Source: Agreia sp. COWG
GTDB taxonomy: Bacteria; Actinomycetota; Actinomycetes; Actinomycetales; Microbacteriaceae
Length of the DNA: 64,000 nucleotides
Direction of reading: 5' to 3'
Assembly: GCF_904528075.1 (NCBI RefSeq)
Contig: NZ_LR882035.1
Coordinates: forward strand, 2,418,001 to 2,482,000
The translations under genes were made by a program, and so were the position numbers. Below the pieces are notes generated by a model that saw only the letters and a list, made by a program, of their open reading frames with translations, ran no database searches and had not been told where the DNA came from. Of the stretch, positions 17,909-29,009 are shown in pieces (within the stretch, counting starts at the first letter, position 1; the number at the start of each line of letters is the position of its first letter).

Positions 17909-18715
17909 GTGACGGCACCCACCACGACGAGGCTGCCCTCGGGCTCCGTCGCCGAGCTCTCGCCGGACCCGTTCGTGGCCGGCGCCCTGACCCTGAGCAT
18001 CGACGGCGTTCCCCAGTCCCACCTCTCCGTGCGCAACCCGCGCGATCTCTTCTACGACTACGTTCGGCGCATGGGCACCGTTGTCGACACGGTTGCTCCC
18101 GTCGGCGCACCCATCGGCATCGTGCACCTGGGCGCTGGCGCACTCACCCTGGCCCGCTACGTGGCCGAGACGAGACCGGGCTCGCGTCAGCTCGTCGTCG
18201 AGTACGAGGTGGGCCTGGTCTCGTTCGTGCTGGCAGCCGCACCGCTCCCCCGCGCGGCGACGGTGTCCCTCATCGAGGCCGACGCCCTCGACGCCCTCCG
18301 AACCGCGCACACCACCATCGACGACAGGGTCTGGGCCGCGGGGGCCCACGTGGTGGTCTGCGACCTCTACGCGGGCCTCGAGACGCCCCCGCACCTCACG
18401 ACGTCGCAGTTCTACGAGTGCGTCGACAGGGTACTGTCGCCGGGCGGTGTGGCGCTCGTGAACGTCGCCGATGACGCCGGCCTCGCGCACACGACGGTGC
18501 AGGCAGCCGCGCTCGGCGCGGTGTTTCCCGTCGTCGCCCTTCTCGGCCCGTCCGCCGTGCTCGACGGCTCGGAGGGCGGAAACGTGGTTCTGGTCGCCGG
18601 GCACGACGCAGCCATCTACGACCGGATGCCCGCGCTCGCGGCTGCGGGACCGCATCCGGCCGCCTGGCGGGTCGCCGCAGTACCGGGTGGCACGCTCCCG
18701 GGTGCGTGGGGGTGA
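17909..18715 (+). CDS. Spermidine-synthase-like (class I methyltransferase fold) protein
   Basis: 268 residues with a Rossmann-type aminopropyl/methyltransferase core. The glycine motif is VHLGAGALTLARY, followed by an acidic strand end (VVEYE), an Asp-bearing strand (VVVCDLYAG) and the TSQFYECVDRVLSPGGVALVNVADD segment typical of spermidine-synthase-like proteins. It lacks the N-terminal region and some substrate residues of true spermidine synthases, so the substrate is unknown. A paralogue with the same layout is at 29010-29900. The GTG start is chosen because of the -10 hexamer 7 bases upstream and the distance to the divergent FHA gene. The TetR gene follows after 19 bases. Confidence 0.85.
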   Translation: MTAPTTTRLPSGSVAELSPDPFVAGALTLSIDGVPQSHLSVRNPRDLFYDYVRRMGTVVDTVAPVGAPIGIVHLGAGALTLARYVAETRPGSRQLVVEYEVGLVSFVLAAAPLPRAATVSLIEADALDALRTAHTTIDDRVWAAGAHVVVCDLYAGLETPPHLTTSQFYECVDRVLSPGGVALVNVADDAGLAHTTVQAAALGAVFPVVALLGPSAVLDGSEGGNVVLVAGHDAAIYDRMPALAAAGPHPAAWRVAAVPGGTLPGAWG

Positions 18716-18722
18716 AGCGCGG

Positions 18723-18728
18723 TACGGT
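18723..18728 (+). promoter_or_regulatory. -10 element for leaderless TetR gene
   Basis: TACGGT ends 6 bases before the ATG at 18735, with no Shine-Dalgarno sequence in between. It suggests the regulator has its own leaderless transcript. Confidence 0.5.
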
Positions 18729-18734
18729 CGCCTC

Positions 18735-19238
18735 ATGAGAAGTACCGCCGTCGAGCGCCGTTCCGACGCCTCCCGCGTCGCCCTCTCGCACTTCGCCCGC
18801 GGGGGCTATGACGGAACGGCCGTGAGCGCCATCGCGGCGGAGCTCGGCGTCTCGCAGCCCTACCTCTTCAAACTATTCGCCAGCAAGTCGGCGCTCTTCG
18901 TCGCCTGTGTGCACCTCTGCTACGACATGATCGAGCAGAATGCCGTCGACTCCCTCGACGCGGCCGCCGCCGACGGGCGCACGCCCACCCTCGACGACAT
19001 CGGCGCGGCCTACCGGCAGAGCATCGCCGACTCAGACCTGCTGATGTTCCAGCTGCAGGCCTGGGCGGCATCGGGTGCGCACCCCGAGATCAAGGCGGTC
19101 GTTGCCGAACGCTTCGTGCACTCGCTCGAACTGGGCAGGAAGCTGACCGGCTCGAGTGCCGACCAGATGAACGACGTGTTCGCCCGAGGCACCAGGCTCG
19201 TCGTCACCTCGGTGCTCGGAATCGAGCTGCTGGCCTGA
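18735..19238 (+). CDS. TetR family transcriptional regulator
   Basis: 167 residues. The N-terminal helix-turn-helix is clear: the stretch from ALSHFARGGYDGTAVSAIAAE through LGVSQPYLFKLFASKSALF (about 14-55) matches the TetR signature. The remaining helices form the ligand/dimer domain, whose ligand cannot be predicted. It follows the spermidine-synthase-like gene by 19 bases and probably has its own promoter. The convergent gene is the membrane alpha/beta hydrolase, separated by a strong hairpin. Targets are unknown; the adjacent genes are candidates. Confidence 0.92.
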   Translation: MRSTAVERRSDASRVALSHFARGGYDGTAVSAIAAELGVSQPYLFKLFASKSALFVACVHLCYDMIEQNAVDSLDAAAADGRTPTLDDIGAAYRQSIADSDLLMFQLQAWAASGAHPEIKAVVAERFVHSLELGRKLTGSSADQMNDVFARGTRLVVTSVLGIELLA

Positions 19239-19250
19239 CGACCGCACGAA

Positions 19251-19293
19251 CGGATGCGCCGGGCCGGCCTCGTTGGCCGGCCCGGCGCATCCG
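19251..19293. terminator. Bidirectional hairpin terminator
   Basis: A perfect 19-bp inverted repeat (19251-19269 and 19275-19293) with a 5-base loop sits between the convergent TetR and alpha/beta hydrolase genes. There is no T-run on either side, as is common in high-GC actinobacteria. Confidence 0.85.
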
Positions 19294-19321
19294 GAACGTC
19301 AGATCATTCAGCGAGCGGTCG

Positions 19322-21172
19322 TCAGCCTGTCACCGTCAGGGTGTTGCTCACCGAGACGAGCGCCACCGTGGCCGCCATGATGAAGCCGCCGATGTAGGGG
19401 TTGTTCGTCGCCCGGTAGATCTTGCGCGACACGATCGCGGCCACCGCGAGGATGACGATCACGGGGAACAGCCAGATGCTGTTGATGCCGGGGAATCCGG
19501 GAATCAGCTCACCGGTGACGAAGAACGTGGTGTATTGAGCCACGACCAGCACCAGTGGTGCGAGGCAGTTGAACAACGCGAGGATCGCCGTGTTCACCCA
19601 TTCCTTGCCTCCGATGGCGAAGCGGCTGAACACGTTGATCGCGATGGAGTTCGACACGAAGTAGACCAGGAAGAACGGCAGGTAGAGGAATGACCACCAG
19701 ATCTTGTCGGGCGTGAACCACTTGACCGCCAGCACCCAGATGCGGAAGTCGGTCTTGAAGAAGTAGTCCACGATCGCGACGATGCCGAAGGCGGCGATGA
19801 CGACGATCGCGCCGAGGCCGATGCCCTGGAAGAACTTCTTCCAGCCAGGCAGGAGGCCGGTGGCACGAAGGTCGACCCCGGTGCGTCGTCCGTAGGCAAA
19901 GTACGAGATCGCCGCGACCAGCAGGGTCACCGCTCCGTTGATGGCGGCCCAGAGTGCGATGAAGAACACCGCACCCTGCGGGAACGCCGATGGCACGGAG
20001 TTGAAGGACAGCGCCCCGATGCTCTCGTTCTGTGCGAGGGCGATGTAGCTCACCCCCGACACGATGGCCGACACCACCAGTCCGCCCCAGAACCAGGCGA
20101 GGCCGGCGCGAGTGCGGGCCTCCAGCGGCACAGACTCGGTGCGGCGTAGCCCGGCGAATGCTCGGGTGCCCAGAAGCGCCTTGGCGAAGGCGACCAAGAA
20201 GATGCCGAAGCCGACAAGGCCCAGTGCGTTGAACGCCTCCTTCCACTGCCAGACCTGAGACTCTGCAGCGACCGGGTTGGGGCTGCCGAGAGTCTTCTCG
20301 AAGTAGTCCACGGTGTCTTCGACGGTCTGCTTCGAGAAGGGGCCCCACGGGTGCGTCTGGGCCGGCGTGTAGAGAACGCGCGAGGCATCCTCGCCGTCGA
20401 TCGTGTCGCTGTAGAACTCACCGGCGACGCGCTTCTCGGTCAGGGTGCTCGGGTCTTGACCGAAGCCGAGGAACGACTGGGCGTTGGGGGTGGTGACGAA
20501 GTCCCGCGGCTTGGTGATGGCGGTGCCGCTCGCGTCGTAGCTGCGGAAGAAGAACTCGTCGTACTGGTCGGCGACGAGTCCGACGTCACGCGAGCCGTAC
20601 AGGTTGAAGTAGGAGCCGTCCTCCTGCGCGTAGAACGCCTCGTTGTCGACCAGCAGTACAGACGAGATGAGCTGGGTGTCGGCAGCGTTGTCGGCGACCA
20701 CGCTGTAGTTCGCGGCGCGGGCCCCGTTCGAGTGCCCCTCGATTCCGATGCTGTTCACGTCGACGTAGGGCAGCTCGGCCACGAGCTTCACCGCGTCGTA
20801 CATGCCCGTGCCGTTGACGGGGATGTCCTTCTGATCGAGCGGGCCGGAGTTACCGTGGCCGTAGAGGTCGACCGAGACGACGACGAATCCGCGCCGGGCG
20901 AGCTCCACGTACACCGCGTCTTGCATCTCGCGGTTGTTCCACCAGCCGTGGGCGACCACGACGGCGGGTGCCTTGCTGTCGGCTGTCGCCGTGTCGGGCT
21001 TGAACAGGAGCGCGCTCAGCGTCTCACCCGACGAGGTCTCCCACTCCATGTCTTTTGTGGTCACGTGCCCGCCGTCGTTCTGGACGAAGAAGGCGCCGAG
21101 CGCCGAGACCAGGCAGAGTGCGAGAGCGAGCACCAGCATGAATGCGTTGGTGCGCAGGAATGTGCGTTTCAT
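19322..21172 (-). CDS. Alpha/beta hydrolase fused to a polytopic membrane domain
   Basis: 616 residues. A membrane helix (about 11-31) anchors an outside alpha/beta hydrolase domain: AHGWWNN oxyanion region (74-80), VDLYGHGNSG, and the nucleophile elbow GHSNGAR (Ser148). From about residue 310 to the end there are around seven to eight hydrophobic helices, ending near SVSNTLTVTG. The combination of a secreted-side esterase/dienelactone-hydrolase-like head with a multispan membrane tail is unusual; the tail is not a recognised transporter. AAAGGGG lies 4 bases before the ATG. It has a long gap upstream containing the rpoC terminator, so it is a single-gene unit. Substrate unknown; a membrane lipid or envelope ester is plausible. 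Confidence 0.87.
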   Translation of the reverse strand: MKRTFLRTNAFMLVLALALCLVSALGAFFVQNDGGHVTTKDMEWETSSGETLSALLFKPDTATADSKAPAVVVAHGWWNNREMQDAVYVELARRGFVVVSVDLYGHGNSGPLDQKDIPVNGTGMYDAVKLVAELPYVDVNSIGIEGHSNGARAANYSVVADNAADTQLISSVLLVDNEAFYAQEDGSYFNLYGSRDVGLVADQYDEFFFRSYDASGTAITKPRDFVTTPNAQSFLGFGQDPSTLTEKRVAGEFYSDTIDGEDASRVLYTPAQTHPWGPFSKQTVEDTVDYFEKTLGSPNPVAAESQVWQWKEAFNALGLVGFGIFLVAFAKALLGTRAFAGLRRTESVPLEARTRAGLAWFWGGLVVSAIVSGVSYIALAQNESIGALSFNSVPSAFPQGAVFFIALWAAINGAVTLLVAAISYFAYGRRTGVDLRATGLLPGWKKFFQGIGLGAIVVIAAFGIVAIVDYFFKTDFRIWVLAVKWFTPDKIWWSFLYLPFFLVYFVSNSIAINVFSRFAIGGKEWVNTAILALFNCLAPLVLVVAQYTTFFVTGELIPGFPGINSIWLFPVIVILAVAAIVSRKIYRATNNPYIGGFIMAATVALVSVSNTLTVTG

Positions 21173-21277
21173 GTTTCCCCTTTGAAAGTACGCGGTAGTG
21201 ACTGCTCGCTAACTTTACTGAGTGCCGGGCAGGAGCTGCCCCGCGCAGGGTGCACATCTGTGCAGGTCGTGGCGCGA

Positions 21278-21315
21278 CGAAGGGCCCCTCACCAGTGCTG
21301 GTGAGGGGCCCTTCG
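21278..21315. terminator. Terminator after rpoC
   Basis: A perfect 18-bp inverted repeat (21278-21295 and 21298-21315), G/C-rich in the middle, begins 14 bases after the rpoC stop on the minus strand. It is well placed to end rpoBC transcription. Confidence 0.85.
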
Positions 21316-21329
21316 TGTGTGGCAGCTAC

Positions 21330-24300
21330 TTAGTTGTAGGTACCGGGGGTGTAGTCGTCGCTCGAGAAGCTGTCGAAGTCGACGAACGACAGATCGGCTT
21401 CTGAGAACGACGCGTCATCGGTGAAGATGCGGTTCGGGTACCGCTCCGCCTTCGCCTCATCCGTGGCCTCGACGGCGACGTCGCGGTAACGCGGCAGTCC
21501 CGTTCCGGCGGGGATGAGCTTTCCGATGATGACGTTCTCCTTCAGACCCATCAGCGGGTCGCTCTTGCCTTCCATGGCGGCCTGCGTGAGAACACGCGTG
21601 GTCTCCTGGAACGACGCGGCGGAAAGCCACGACTCGGTCGCGAGCGACGCCTTGGTGATACCCATGACCTCTTGACGAGCGGATGCCGTCTTCTTGCCCT
21701 GGGTGAGCGCCTCGCGGTTGAGCGTGTTGTAACGCGCCCGGTCGACGAGCTCGCCCGGCAGCAGGTCGGTGTCACCGTGCTCGACGACAGTCACCTTGCG
21801 GAGCATCTGACGAACGATGACCTCGATGTGCTTGTCGTGAATCGGCACACCCTGCGAGCGGTAGACGCCCTGGACACCACCGACGAGGTGCTTCTGCACC
21901 TCGCGGACACCCTTGACGCGCAGGACCTCTTTCGGGTCGACCGCGCCGATGATGATCTGGTGGCCGAGCTCGACGTGCTGACCGTCCTCGATGAGAAGCG
22001 TCGAACGCTTCAGCACCGGGTACGCGATCGGCTCGTCGCCGTTGTCGGGGGTCAGGATGACCTTGCGGCTACGGTCGGTGTCCTCGATGTGCACGCGGCC
22101 CGCTGCTTCGGCGATCGGGGACGCACCCTTGGGGGTACGAGCCTCGAACAGCTCCTGCACGCGGGGCAGACCCTGCGTGATGTCGTCTGCCGATGCCGAA
22201 CCACCCGTGTGGAAGGTACGCATCGTCAGCTGGGTTCCGGGCTCACCGATCGACTGGGCCGCGATGATACCGACGGCCTCGCCGATGTCGACGAGAAGAC
22301 CCGTGGCGAGCGAGCGGCCGTAGCAGGCAGCACACACACCGACGGCCGACTCGCAGGTCAGGACCGAGCGCACCTTGATGTGGTTCACTCCGGCCGCAAC
22401 CAGCTTGTCGATCAGAACGTCTCCGACATCGTCTCCGGCCTCGGCCACGACAGTGCCCTTGGCGTCGACGGCGTCAGCGGCCAGCGAACGAGCGAACACC
22501 GAGTTCTCGACGTTCGGGTCCTTGGTCCATGTGCCGTCCGCGCCCTCGAGCGCGATCGGCAGGTCGAGTCCCTTGGTAGTTCCGCAGTCGTCTTCGCGGA
22601 TGATGACGTCCTGCGAGACGTCGACGAGACGACGCGTGAGGTATCCCGAGTCGGCCGTACGGAGGGCCGTGTCGGCCAGACCCTTGCGGGCACCGTGCGT
22701 CGCGATGAAGTACTCGGCGACCGAGAGTCCCTCGCGGTAGCTCGAGATGATCGGGCGAGGGATGATCTCACCCTTCGGGTTGTTCACCAGGCCTCGCATA
22801 CCGGCGATGTTGCGCACCTGCAGCCAGTTACCACGGGCACCGGAGGTCACCATGCGGTTGATGGTGTTGTCCTTCGGGAAGTTGTCGCGCATGGCCTGCG
22901 CGACCTCTTCGGTTGCCTTGGTCCAGATCTGGATGAGCTCCTGGCGACGCTCGAGGTCGGTCGTGAGACCCTTCTCGAACTGGCCCTGAACCTTGGCGGC
23001 CTGCTTCTCGTAGCCCTGCACGATCTCGCGCTTGTTCGGCGGGGTCAGGATGTCGCTGAGCGCGACGGTCACACCGGAACGGCTGGCCCAGTAGAAGCCG
23101 GCGTCCTTGATGCGGTCGAGCGATGCAGCGACCTCGACCTTGGGGTAGCGCTCGGCGAGGTCATTGACGATCTCGGAGAGCTGGCCCTTGTCTGCGACAG
23201 CCTGGATGTAGGGGTAGTCGGCCGGAAGCGCCTCGTTGAAGAGGGCGCGACCCAGCGTGGTCTCGACGATGACGGGGCCGTCGACGTAGTCTGCCGGACC
23301 CTCGTTCTCGCCGAAGTGCACGTCGTGCAGACGGATCTTCACGGGTGCGTTGAGGTCGAGCGACTTCTGGTCGTGCGCCAGGATCGCCTCGGCGACGGAG
23401 GAGAACGCGCGGCCTTCGCCGATCGCCCCTTCCTTCACCGTGGTGAGGTGGTGCAGGCCGATGATCATGTCCTGGGTGGGCAGGGTCACCGGACGACCGT
23501 CGGACGGCTTCAGGATGTTGTTCGACGCGAGCATCAGGATGCGCGCCTCGGCCTGGGCCTCGACACTCAGCGGAAGGTGTACGGCCATCTGGTCACCGTC
23601 GAAGTCGGCGTTGAACGCCGCACACACGAGCGGGTGGAGCTGGATGGCCTTGCCCTCGACGAGCTGGGGCTCGAAAGCCTGGATGCCCAGTCGGTGCAGC
23701 GTGGGTGCGCGGTTCAGAAGAACCGGGCGCTCGCGGATGATCTCTTCGAGTACGTCCCACACCTGCGGACGGCTGCGCTCGACCATGCGCTTCGCTGCCT
23801 TGATGTTCTGAGCGTGGCTCAGATCGATGAGGCGCTTGATCACGAACGGCTTGAATAGCTCGAGTGCCATCTGCTTGGGCAGACCGCACTGGTGCAGCTT
23901 CAGCTGCGGGCCGACGATGATGACCGAACGACCGGAGTAGTCGACGCGCTTTCCGAGCAGGTTCTGGCGGAAACGACCCTGCTTTCCCTTGAGCATGTCA
24001 CTCAGGGACTTCAGGGCGCGGTTGCCGGTACCCGTGACGGGGCGACCACGACGACCGTTGTCGAACAGTGCGTCGACGGCCTCCTGCAGCATGCGCTTCT
24101 CGTTGTTCACGATGATCTCGGGAGCACCGAGGTCGAGCAGGCGACGCAGGCGGTTGTTGCGGTTGATGACACGACGGTAGAGGTCGTTCAGGTCGCTCGT
24201 CGCGAACCGGCCACCGTCGAGCTGCACCATCGGGCGCAGTTCCGGCGGAATGACGGGAACGACGTCGAGCACCATGGCGGCCGGCGAGTTGCCGGTCGCG

Positions 24301-25208
24301 AGGAAGGAGGACACCACGCGCAGTCGCTTGATGGCGCGGATCTTCTTCTGGCCCTTGCCCTCGGCGATCTGCAGGTGCAGGTTCTCACCCTCGGTCACCA
24401 GGTCGAAGGCCTCGAGGCGCTTCTTGATGGCCTCGGCACCCATGTAGGCGCTGAAGTACTGGCCGTAGCGGTCCTGAAGCTCGTGGAAGACGGCGTCTTC
24501 CGGCTTGAGCTCGCCGACCTTGAGGCTGCGGAAGTCCTCCCACACGCGCTCGAGCTGGCCGATCTGCTCGTCGTACGCCTTGCGGGTCTGTCCCATCTCC
24601 TTCTCGGCGGAGTCCTTCGTGCGACGCTTCTGGTCGCTCTTGGCTCCCTCTGCCTCCAGGGCAGCGAGATCGGTCTCGAGGCGCTCGAGGCGCTTCGCGA
24701 TCGTGGAGTCGCGCTGGTCGGACAGCGTCTTGATCTCGAGCCGAAGCTCGTTCTCAAGGCCGGGCATGTCCTCGTGGCGTGCATCTTCGTCGACCGAGAT
24801 GATCATGTACGCGGCGAAGTAGATGACCTTCTCGAGGTCTTTCGGCGCCATGTCGAGCAGGTAGCCCAAGCGCGACGGAACGCCCTTGAAGTACCAGATG
24901 TGGGTGACGGGGGCGGCGAGCTCGATGTGGCCCATGCGCTCGCGACGGACCGAGGACTTGGTGACCTCGACGCCGCAGCGCTCGCAGACGATTCCCTTGA
25001 ATCGCACCCGCTTGTACTTGCCGCAGGAACACTCCCAGTCACGGCTCGGCCCGAAGATCTGCTCTCCGAAGAGACCGTCCTTCTCGGGCTTCAGCGTGCG
25101 GTAGTTGATCGTTTCCGGCTTCTTTACCTCACCGTGTGACCACTTGCGGATGTCGTCTGCCGTGGCAAGTCCGATTCGCAGTTCGTCAAAAGTTGTAACG
25201 TCCAGCAA
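21330..25208 (-). CDS. rpoC: RNA polymerase beta' subunit
   Basis: 1,292 residues. The N-terminal zinc ribbon ([20 protein letters not shown]) and the catalytic [12 protein letters not shown] loop that binds the active-site Mg ions are intact, as are the clamp and the C-terminal domain (TEAAIKGA-type region followed by YTPGTYN end). Length fits the actinobacterial subunit. Translation begins at TTG 25208, giving the conserved [20 protein letters not shown] start; AGGAG lies about 10 bases upstream. rpoB precedes it by 49 bases, so both are on one transcript ending at the hairpin 21278-21315. Confidence 0.98.
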   Translation of the reverse strand: MLDVTTFDELRIGLATADDIRKWSHGEVKKPETINYRTLKPEKDGLFGEQIFGPSRDWECSCGKYKRVRFKGIVCERCGVEVTKSSVRRERMGHIELAAPVTHIWYFKGVPSRLGYLLDMAPKDLEKVIYFAAYMIISVDEDARHEDMPGLENELRLEIKTLSDQRDSTIAKRLERLETDLAALEAEGAKSDQKRRTKDSAEKEMGQTRKAYDEQIGQLERVWEDFRSLKVGELKPEDAVFHELQDRYGQYFSAYMGAEAIKKRLEAFDLVTEGENLHLQIAEGKGQKKIRAIKRLRVVSSFLATGNSPAAMVLDVVPVIPPELRPMVQLDGGRFATSDLNDLYRRVINRNNRLRRLLDLGAPEIIVNNEKRMLQEAVDALFDNGRRGRPVTGTGNRALKSLSDMLKGKQGRFRQNLLGKRVDYSGRSVIIVGPQLKLHQCGLPKQMALELFKPFVIKRLIDLSHAQNIKAAKRMVERSRPQVWDVLEEIIRERPVLLNRAPTLHRLGIQAFEPQLVEGKAIQLHPLVCAAFNADFDGDQMAVHLPLSVEAQAEARILMLASNNILKPSDGRPVTLPTQDMIIGLHHLTTVKEGAIGEGRAFSSVAEAILAHDQKSLDLNAPVKIRLHDVHFGENEGPADYVDGPVIVETTLGRALFNEALPADYPYIQAVADKGQLSEIVNDLAERYPKVEVAASLDRIKDAGFYWASRSGVTVALSDILTPPNKREIVQGYEKQAAKVQGQFEKGLTTDLERRQELIQIWTKATEEVAQAMRDNFPKDNTINRMVTSGARGNWLQVRNIAGMRGLVNNPKGEIIPRPIISSYREGLSVAEYFIATHGARKGLADTALRTADSGYLTRRLVDVSQDVIIREDDCGTTKGLDLPIALEGADGTWTKDPNVENSVFARSLAADAVDAKGTVVAEAGDDVGDVLIDKLVAAGVNHIKVRSVLTCESAVGVCAACYGRSLATGLLVDIGEAVGIIAAQSIGEPGTQLTMRTFHTGGSASADDITQGLPRVQELFEARTPKGASPIAEAAGRVHIEDTDRSRKVILTPDNGDEPIAYPVLKRSTLLIEDGQHVELGHQIIIGAVDPKEVLRVKGVREVQKHLVGGVQGVYRSQGVPIHDKHIEVIVRQMLRKVTVVEHGDTDLLPGELVDRARYNTLNREALTQGKKTASARQEVMGITKASLATESWLSAASFQETTRVLTQAAMEGKSDPLMGLKENVIIGKLIPAGTGLPRYRDVAVEATDEAKAERYPNRIFTDDASFSEADLSFVDFDSFSSDDYTPGTYN

Positions 25209-25257
25209 TGTTTTCTTCTCTCCTGAAGGGTGCGTCAGCTAAGTAACTAAGCCGGAT

Positions 25258-28200
25258 CTAGATGTCGTCGATCGACGACGACTCGAACCGGGTGGAGATG
25301 TTGATGCCGAGTTCCTCGGCGGCACGGAAGACCTCGTCATCCGTGTCGCGCAGGCTCACTGCTGTTCCGTCGGCCGAGAGAACCTCGACGTTCAGACACA
25401 GCGACTGCATCTCCTTGATGAGCACCTTGAAGCTCTCGGGAATACCGGGCTCCTGGATGTTCTCGCCCTTGACGATCGCCTCGTAGACCTTCACACGGCC
25501 GAGGATGTCGTCGGACTTGATGGTCAGAAGCTCCTGGAGCGCGTACGCGGCTCCATAGGCCTCGAGGGCCCAGACCTCCATCTCACCGAAACGCTGTCCA
25601 CCGAACTGCGCCTTACCACCCAGCGGCTGCTGCGTGATCATGGAGTACGGACCCGTCGAGCGAGCGTGGATCTTGTCGTCGACGAGGTGGTGCAGCTTCA
25701 GGATGTACATGTAACCGACGGAGATTGGCTCCGGGTACGGCTCGCCGGAGCGGCCGTCGAAGAGACGGGCCTTTCCAGACGATCCGATCAGGCGGTCGCC
25801 ATCACGGGTCTTGGTGGTCGAATCGAGCAGACCGGCGATCTCCTCTTCAAAAGCACCGTCGAACACCGGGGTCGCGACCTTGGTGTTCGGGGCGGCCTGG
25901 CGGGCCTGTTCTGGCAGCTCGGCTGCCCACTTGGGCTTGCCTTCGACCTCCCAGCCCTGCTTGGCGATCCAGCCGAGGTGGGTCTCGAGAACCTGGCCGA
26001 AGTTCATTCGTCCAGGAATACCCAGCGGGTTCAGCACGATGTCGACGGGCGTGCCGTCTGCCAGGAACGGCATGTCTTCGACCGGGAGGATCTTGGAGAT
26101 GACGCCCTTGTTACCGTGACGACCGGCGAGCTTGTCGCCCTCGGTGATCTTGCGCTTCTGGGCGATGTAGACCACAACACGCTGGTTGACACCCGAACCG
26201 AGCTCGTCGTCGTTCTCTGCCGAGAACTCCTTGACGGCGATGATCGTTCCCTGCTCGCCGTGGGGCACCTTCAGGGACGTGTCACGAACCTCGCGGCTCT
26301 TCTCGTTGAAGATGGCGCGCAGCAGGCGCTCCTCGGCAGAAAGCTCGGTCTCGCCCTTCGGCGTGACCTTGCCCACGAGGATGTCGCCGGGGCGCACCTC
26401 GGCACCGATGCGGATGATGCCGCGCTCGTCGAGGTCTGCGAGCAGCTCGGGCGAGACGTTGGGGAGGTCACGGGTGATCTCCTCTTTACCCAGCTTGGTG
26501 TCGCGCGCGTCGACCTCGTACTCCTCGATGTGGATCGAGGAGAGCACGTCGTCTTTCACCAGGTTCTGGCTCAGGATCATCGCGTCTTCGAAGTTGTAGC
26601 CCTCCCATGGCATGAATGCCACGAGCAGGTTCTTTCCGAGCGCGAGCTCGCCGTTCTCGGTGGCAGGACCATCGGCCAGAACCTGGCCGACCTCTACCCG
26701 CTCACCCTCGGAGACGATGACGCGGTGGTTGTAGCTCGTGCCCTGGTTCGAGCGGTCGAACTTGCGCAGGTAGTAGTCCTGGGTTCCGCCCTCGTCGAGC
26801 TGGATGGTGACGACGTCTGCCGACACCTCGGAGACGACACCGGCCTTCAGCGTGGTGACGACGTCACCCGCGTCGATGGCGGCGTAGCCCTCCATACCGG
26901 TACCGACGAGCGGGCTCTCGCTGCGCAAGAGCGGAACGGCCTGGCGCTGCATGTTCGCACCCATGAGGGCGCGGTTCGCATCGTCGTGCTCGAGGAACGG
27001 GATGAGGCTGGTCGCGACCGACACCATCTGGCGCGGCGAGACATCCATGTAGCCGATGTCTTCGGCCGGGAACAGGTCGACCTCTCCGCCCTTGCGGCGG
27101 GCGAGGACGCGGGGCTCGGCGAAGCGGGCATCGCTGGTGAGCGGCGCGTTCGCCTGGGCGACGATGTACTCGTCTTCTTCGCTCGCGGTCAGGTAGTCGA
27201 TGGTCGCCGTGACCACGCCGTCGACGACGCGACGGTAGGGGGTCTCGATGAAACCGAACGAGTTGATGCGCGCGAATGATGCCAGCGAGCCGATCAGGCC
27301 GATGTTCGGGCCTTCCGGGGTCTCGATCGGGCACATGCGGCCATAGTGCGAGGGGTGGACGTCTCGCACCTCGACGCCGGCGCGCTCGCGGCTCAGACCA
27401 CCCGGGCCCAGCGCAGAGAGGCGACGCTTGTGCGTCAGTCCCGCGAGGGGGTTGTTCTGGTCCATGAACTGCGACAGCTGGCTGGTTCCGAAGAACTCCT
27501 TGATCGCGGCGACGACGGGGCGCACGTTGATCAGGGTCTGCGGCGTGATCGCCTCGATGTCCTGCGTGGTCATGCGCTCGCGAACGACGCGCTCCATGCG
27601 GGAGAGTCCGGTGCGCACCTGGTTCTGAATGAGCTCGCCCACGGCGCGGATGCGACGGTTTCCGAAGTGGTCGATGTCGTCGACGTCGAGCCGGATGTCG
27701 ACCTTCTTGCCCTCGCGGGTTCCGGGGATCGTGGTCTGGTTGTCGTGGAGGGCGACCAGGTACTTGATCGTGGCGATGATGTCCTCGGTGGTGAGAACCG
27801 AGTTGCTCAGCGCGCTCTCGATGCCGAGCTTGCGGTTGATCTTGTACCGACCGACCTTCGCCAGGTCATACCGCTTCGAGTTGAAGTAGAAGTTGTCGAG
27901 CAGCGCACGCGCGGCCTCGGCGGCAACCTGCTCGCCCGGACGCAGCTTGCGGTAGATGTCCTTGAGCGCCTCTTCCTTCGTGAGGATCGTGTCCTTTTCG
28001 AGGGTGGCCTCGATCGAGGCGTAGCCCTTGAACTCCGAGAGGATCTCTTCGCTCGTGAGGCCGAGGGCCTTGAGGAAGACGGTGACGCTCTGCTTGCGCT
28101 TGCGGTCGATGCGCACACCGACCTGGTCGCGCTTGTCGATCTCGAACTCGAGCCAGGCACCACGGCTCGGGATGATGCGCGAGGAGTAGATGTCCTTGTC

Positions 28201-28746
28201 GGAGGTCTTCTCCTGGGCGCGCTCGAAGTAGACGCCCGGGCTGCGGACGAGCTGCGACACGACGACACGCTCGGTGCCGTTGATGATGAACGTTCCACGC
28301 TCGGTCATCAGCGGGAAGTCACCCATGAAGACGGTCTGGGTCTTGATCTCACCGGTCTGGTGGTTCATGAACTCGGCCTCGACATAGAGGGGAGCCGCGT
28401 AGGTCTTGCCGCGCTCCTTGCACTCGTCGATCGTGTACTTCTCGGGCTCGAGGAACGGAGCGGTGAAGCTCAGCTGCATCGTCTCGCCGAGGTCTTCGAT
28501 CGGAGAGATCTCCTCGAAGATCTCTTCGAGTCCCGAGTTGTTGGCCAGGTCTTGACGACCGGCCTTCTTCGCCTCGGCGACGCGCTCTTTCCAGATGTCG
28601 TTTCCGACGAGCCAGTCGAAGCTCTCGGTCTGCAGAGCGAGCAGATCCGGGACCGTCAGAGTGTCTGTGATCTTCGCGAACGAGAGACGCGATGCGTTTC
28701 TCCCGGTCTTGGGTGAGTTGGTGGTTGCGTTGCGCGCAGCAGCCAA
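25258..28746 (-). CDS. rpoB: RNA polymerase beta subunit
   Basis: 1,162 residues, the beta subunit of core RNA polymerase. The rifampicin region ([27 protein letters not shown]) keeps the residues seen in sensitive bacteria, including the His and Ser that most often mutate. The start is TTG at 28746: GGAGG lies 8 bases upstream (28755-28759), and the next in-frame residues AAARNATT match actinobacterial homologues better than an internal Met. A promoter at 28923-28951 gives an untranslated leader of about 170 bases, including a 5-bp hairpin next to the ribosome-binding site. Co-transcribed with rpoC. Confidence 0.98.
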   Translation of the reverse strand: MAAARNATTNSPKTGRNASRLSFAKITDTLTVPDLLALQTESFDWLVGNDIWKERVAEAKKAGRQDLANNSGLEEIFEEISPIEDLGETMQLSFTAPFLEPEKYTIDECKERGKTYAAPLYVEAEFMNHQTGEIKTQTVFMGDFPLMTERGTFIINGTERVVVSQLVRSPGVYFERAQEKTSDKDIYSSRIIPSRGAWLEFEIDKRDQVGVRIDRKRKQSVTVFLKALGLTSEEILSEFKGYASIEATLEKDTILTKEEALKDIYRKLRPGEQVAAEAARALLDNFYFNSKRYDLAKVGRYKINRKLGIESALSNSVLTTEDIIATIKYLVALHDNQTTIPGTREGKKVDIRLDVDDIDHFGNRRIRAVGELIQNQVRTGLSRMERVVRERMTTQDIEAITPQTLINVRPVVAAIKEFFGTSQLSQFMDQNNPLAGLTHKRRLSALGPGGLSRERAGVEVRDVHPSHYGRMCPIETPEGPNIGLIGSLASFARINSFGFIETPYRRVVDGVVTATIDYLTASEEDEYIVAQANAPLTSDARFAEPRVLARRKGGEVDLFPAEDIGYMDVSPRQMVSVATSLIPFLEHDDANRALMGANMQRQAVPLLRSESPLVGTGMEGYAAIDAGDVVTTLKAGVVSEVSADVVTIQLDEGGTQDYYLRKFDRSNQGTSYNHRVIVSEGERVEVGQVLADGPATENGELALGKNLLVAFMPWEGYNFEDAMILSQNLVKDDVLSSIHIEEYEVDARDTKLGKEEITRDLPNVSPELLADLDERGIIRIGAEVRPGDILVGKVTPKGETELSAEERLLRAIFNEKSREVRDTSLKVPHGEQGTIIAVKEFSAENDDELGSGVNQRVVVYIAQKRKITEGDKLAGRHGNKGVISKILPVEDMPFLADGTPVDIVLNPLGIPGRMNFGQVLETHLGWIAKQGWEVEGKPKWAAELPEQARQAAPNTKVATPVFDGAFEEEIAGLLDSTTKTRDGDRLIGSSGKARLFDGRSGEPYPEPISVGYMYILKLHHLVDDKIHARSTGPYSMITQQPLGGKAQFGGQRFGEMEVWALEAYGAAYALQELLTIKSDDILGRVKVYEAIVKGENIQEPGIPESFKVLIKEMQSLCLNVEVLSADGTAVSLRDTDDEVFRAAEELGINISTRFESSSIDDI

Positions 28747-28922
28747 GGAAATAACCTCCGTGGACCCCGTCGGGTCTCAGTACTGTCGGTTGACTAAATA
28801 AGGATGTTTCGTTTGCGTTCGCACCCGGCTTCGACCTACATTTGTCGAGAAGTTCGGGGATGTAAGACCATGGCTGCCGACCGCGATATGAGGGCATGGT
28901 TTTACTGGGAGCGCAAAGGTCA

Positions 28923-28951
28923 ACTATATGCGCACGCGACGCGCCTGTCCA
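28923..28951 (-). promoter_or_regulatory. Predicted rpoBC promoter
   Basis: TGGACA (28951-28946) and TATAGT (28928-28923) on the minus strand are separated by 17 bases. Transcription should start near 28916, leaving a leader of about 170 bases before rpoB. Confidence 0.7.
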
Positions 28952-28960
28952 GCCGATTTC

Positions 28961-29003
28961 TTGATTAGTTTCGCCATCTCCGGTATAACGCGATTTCTAT
29001 ACT
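28961..29003 (+). promoter_or_regulatory. Promoter(s) for the gene at 29010
   Basis: TTGATT (28961-28966) and TATAAC (28984-28989) are spaced by 17 bases. A second -10-like TATACT (28998-29003) lies 6 bases before the ATG and would give a leaderless transcript. Either or both could act; the site is divergent from the rpoB promoter. Confidence 0.6.
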
Positions 29004-29009
29004 GATCTG

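Noticed and set aside
17909..18715. Naming this gene speE (true spermidine synthase)
   Set aside because: Substrate residues and neighbouring polyamine genes are missing; only the fold is supported.
16928..18736. Upstream extension of the PP2C frame by about 600 residues
   Set aside because: Overlaps the FHA gene and the divergent gene, is rich in Arg, and has no family similarity; the GTG at 16927 fits the start.
27417..27480. Possible rifampicin-resistance change in rpoB
   Set aside because: The resistance-region residues read as wild type.
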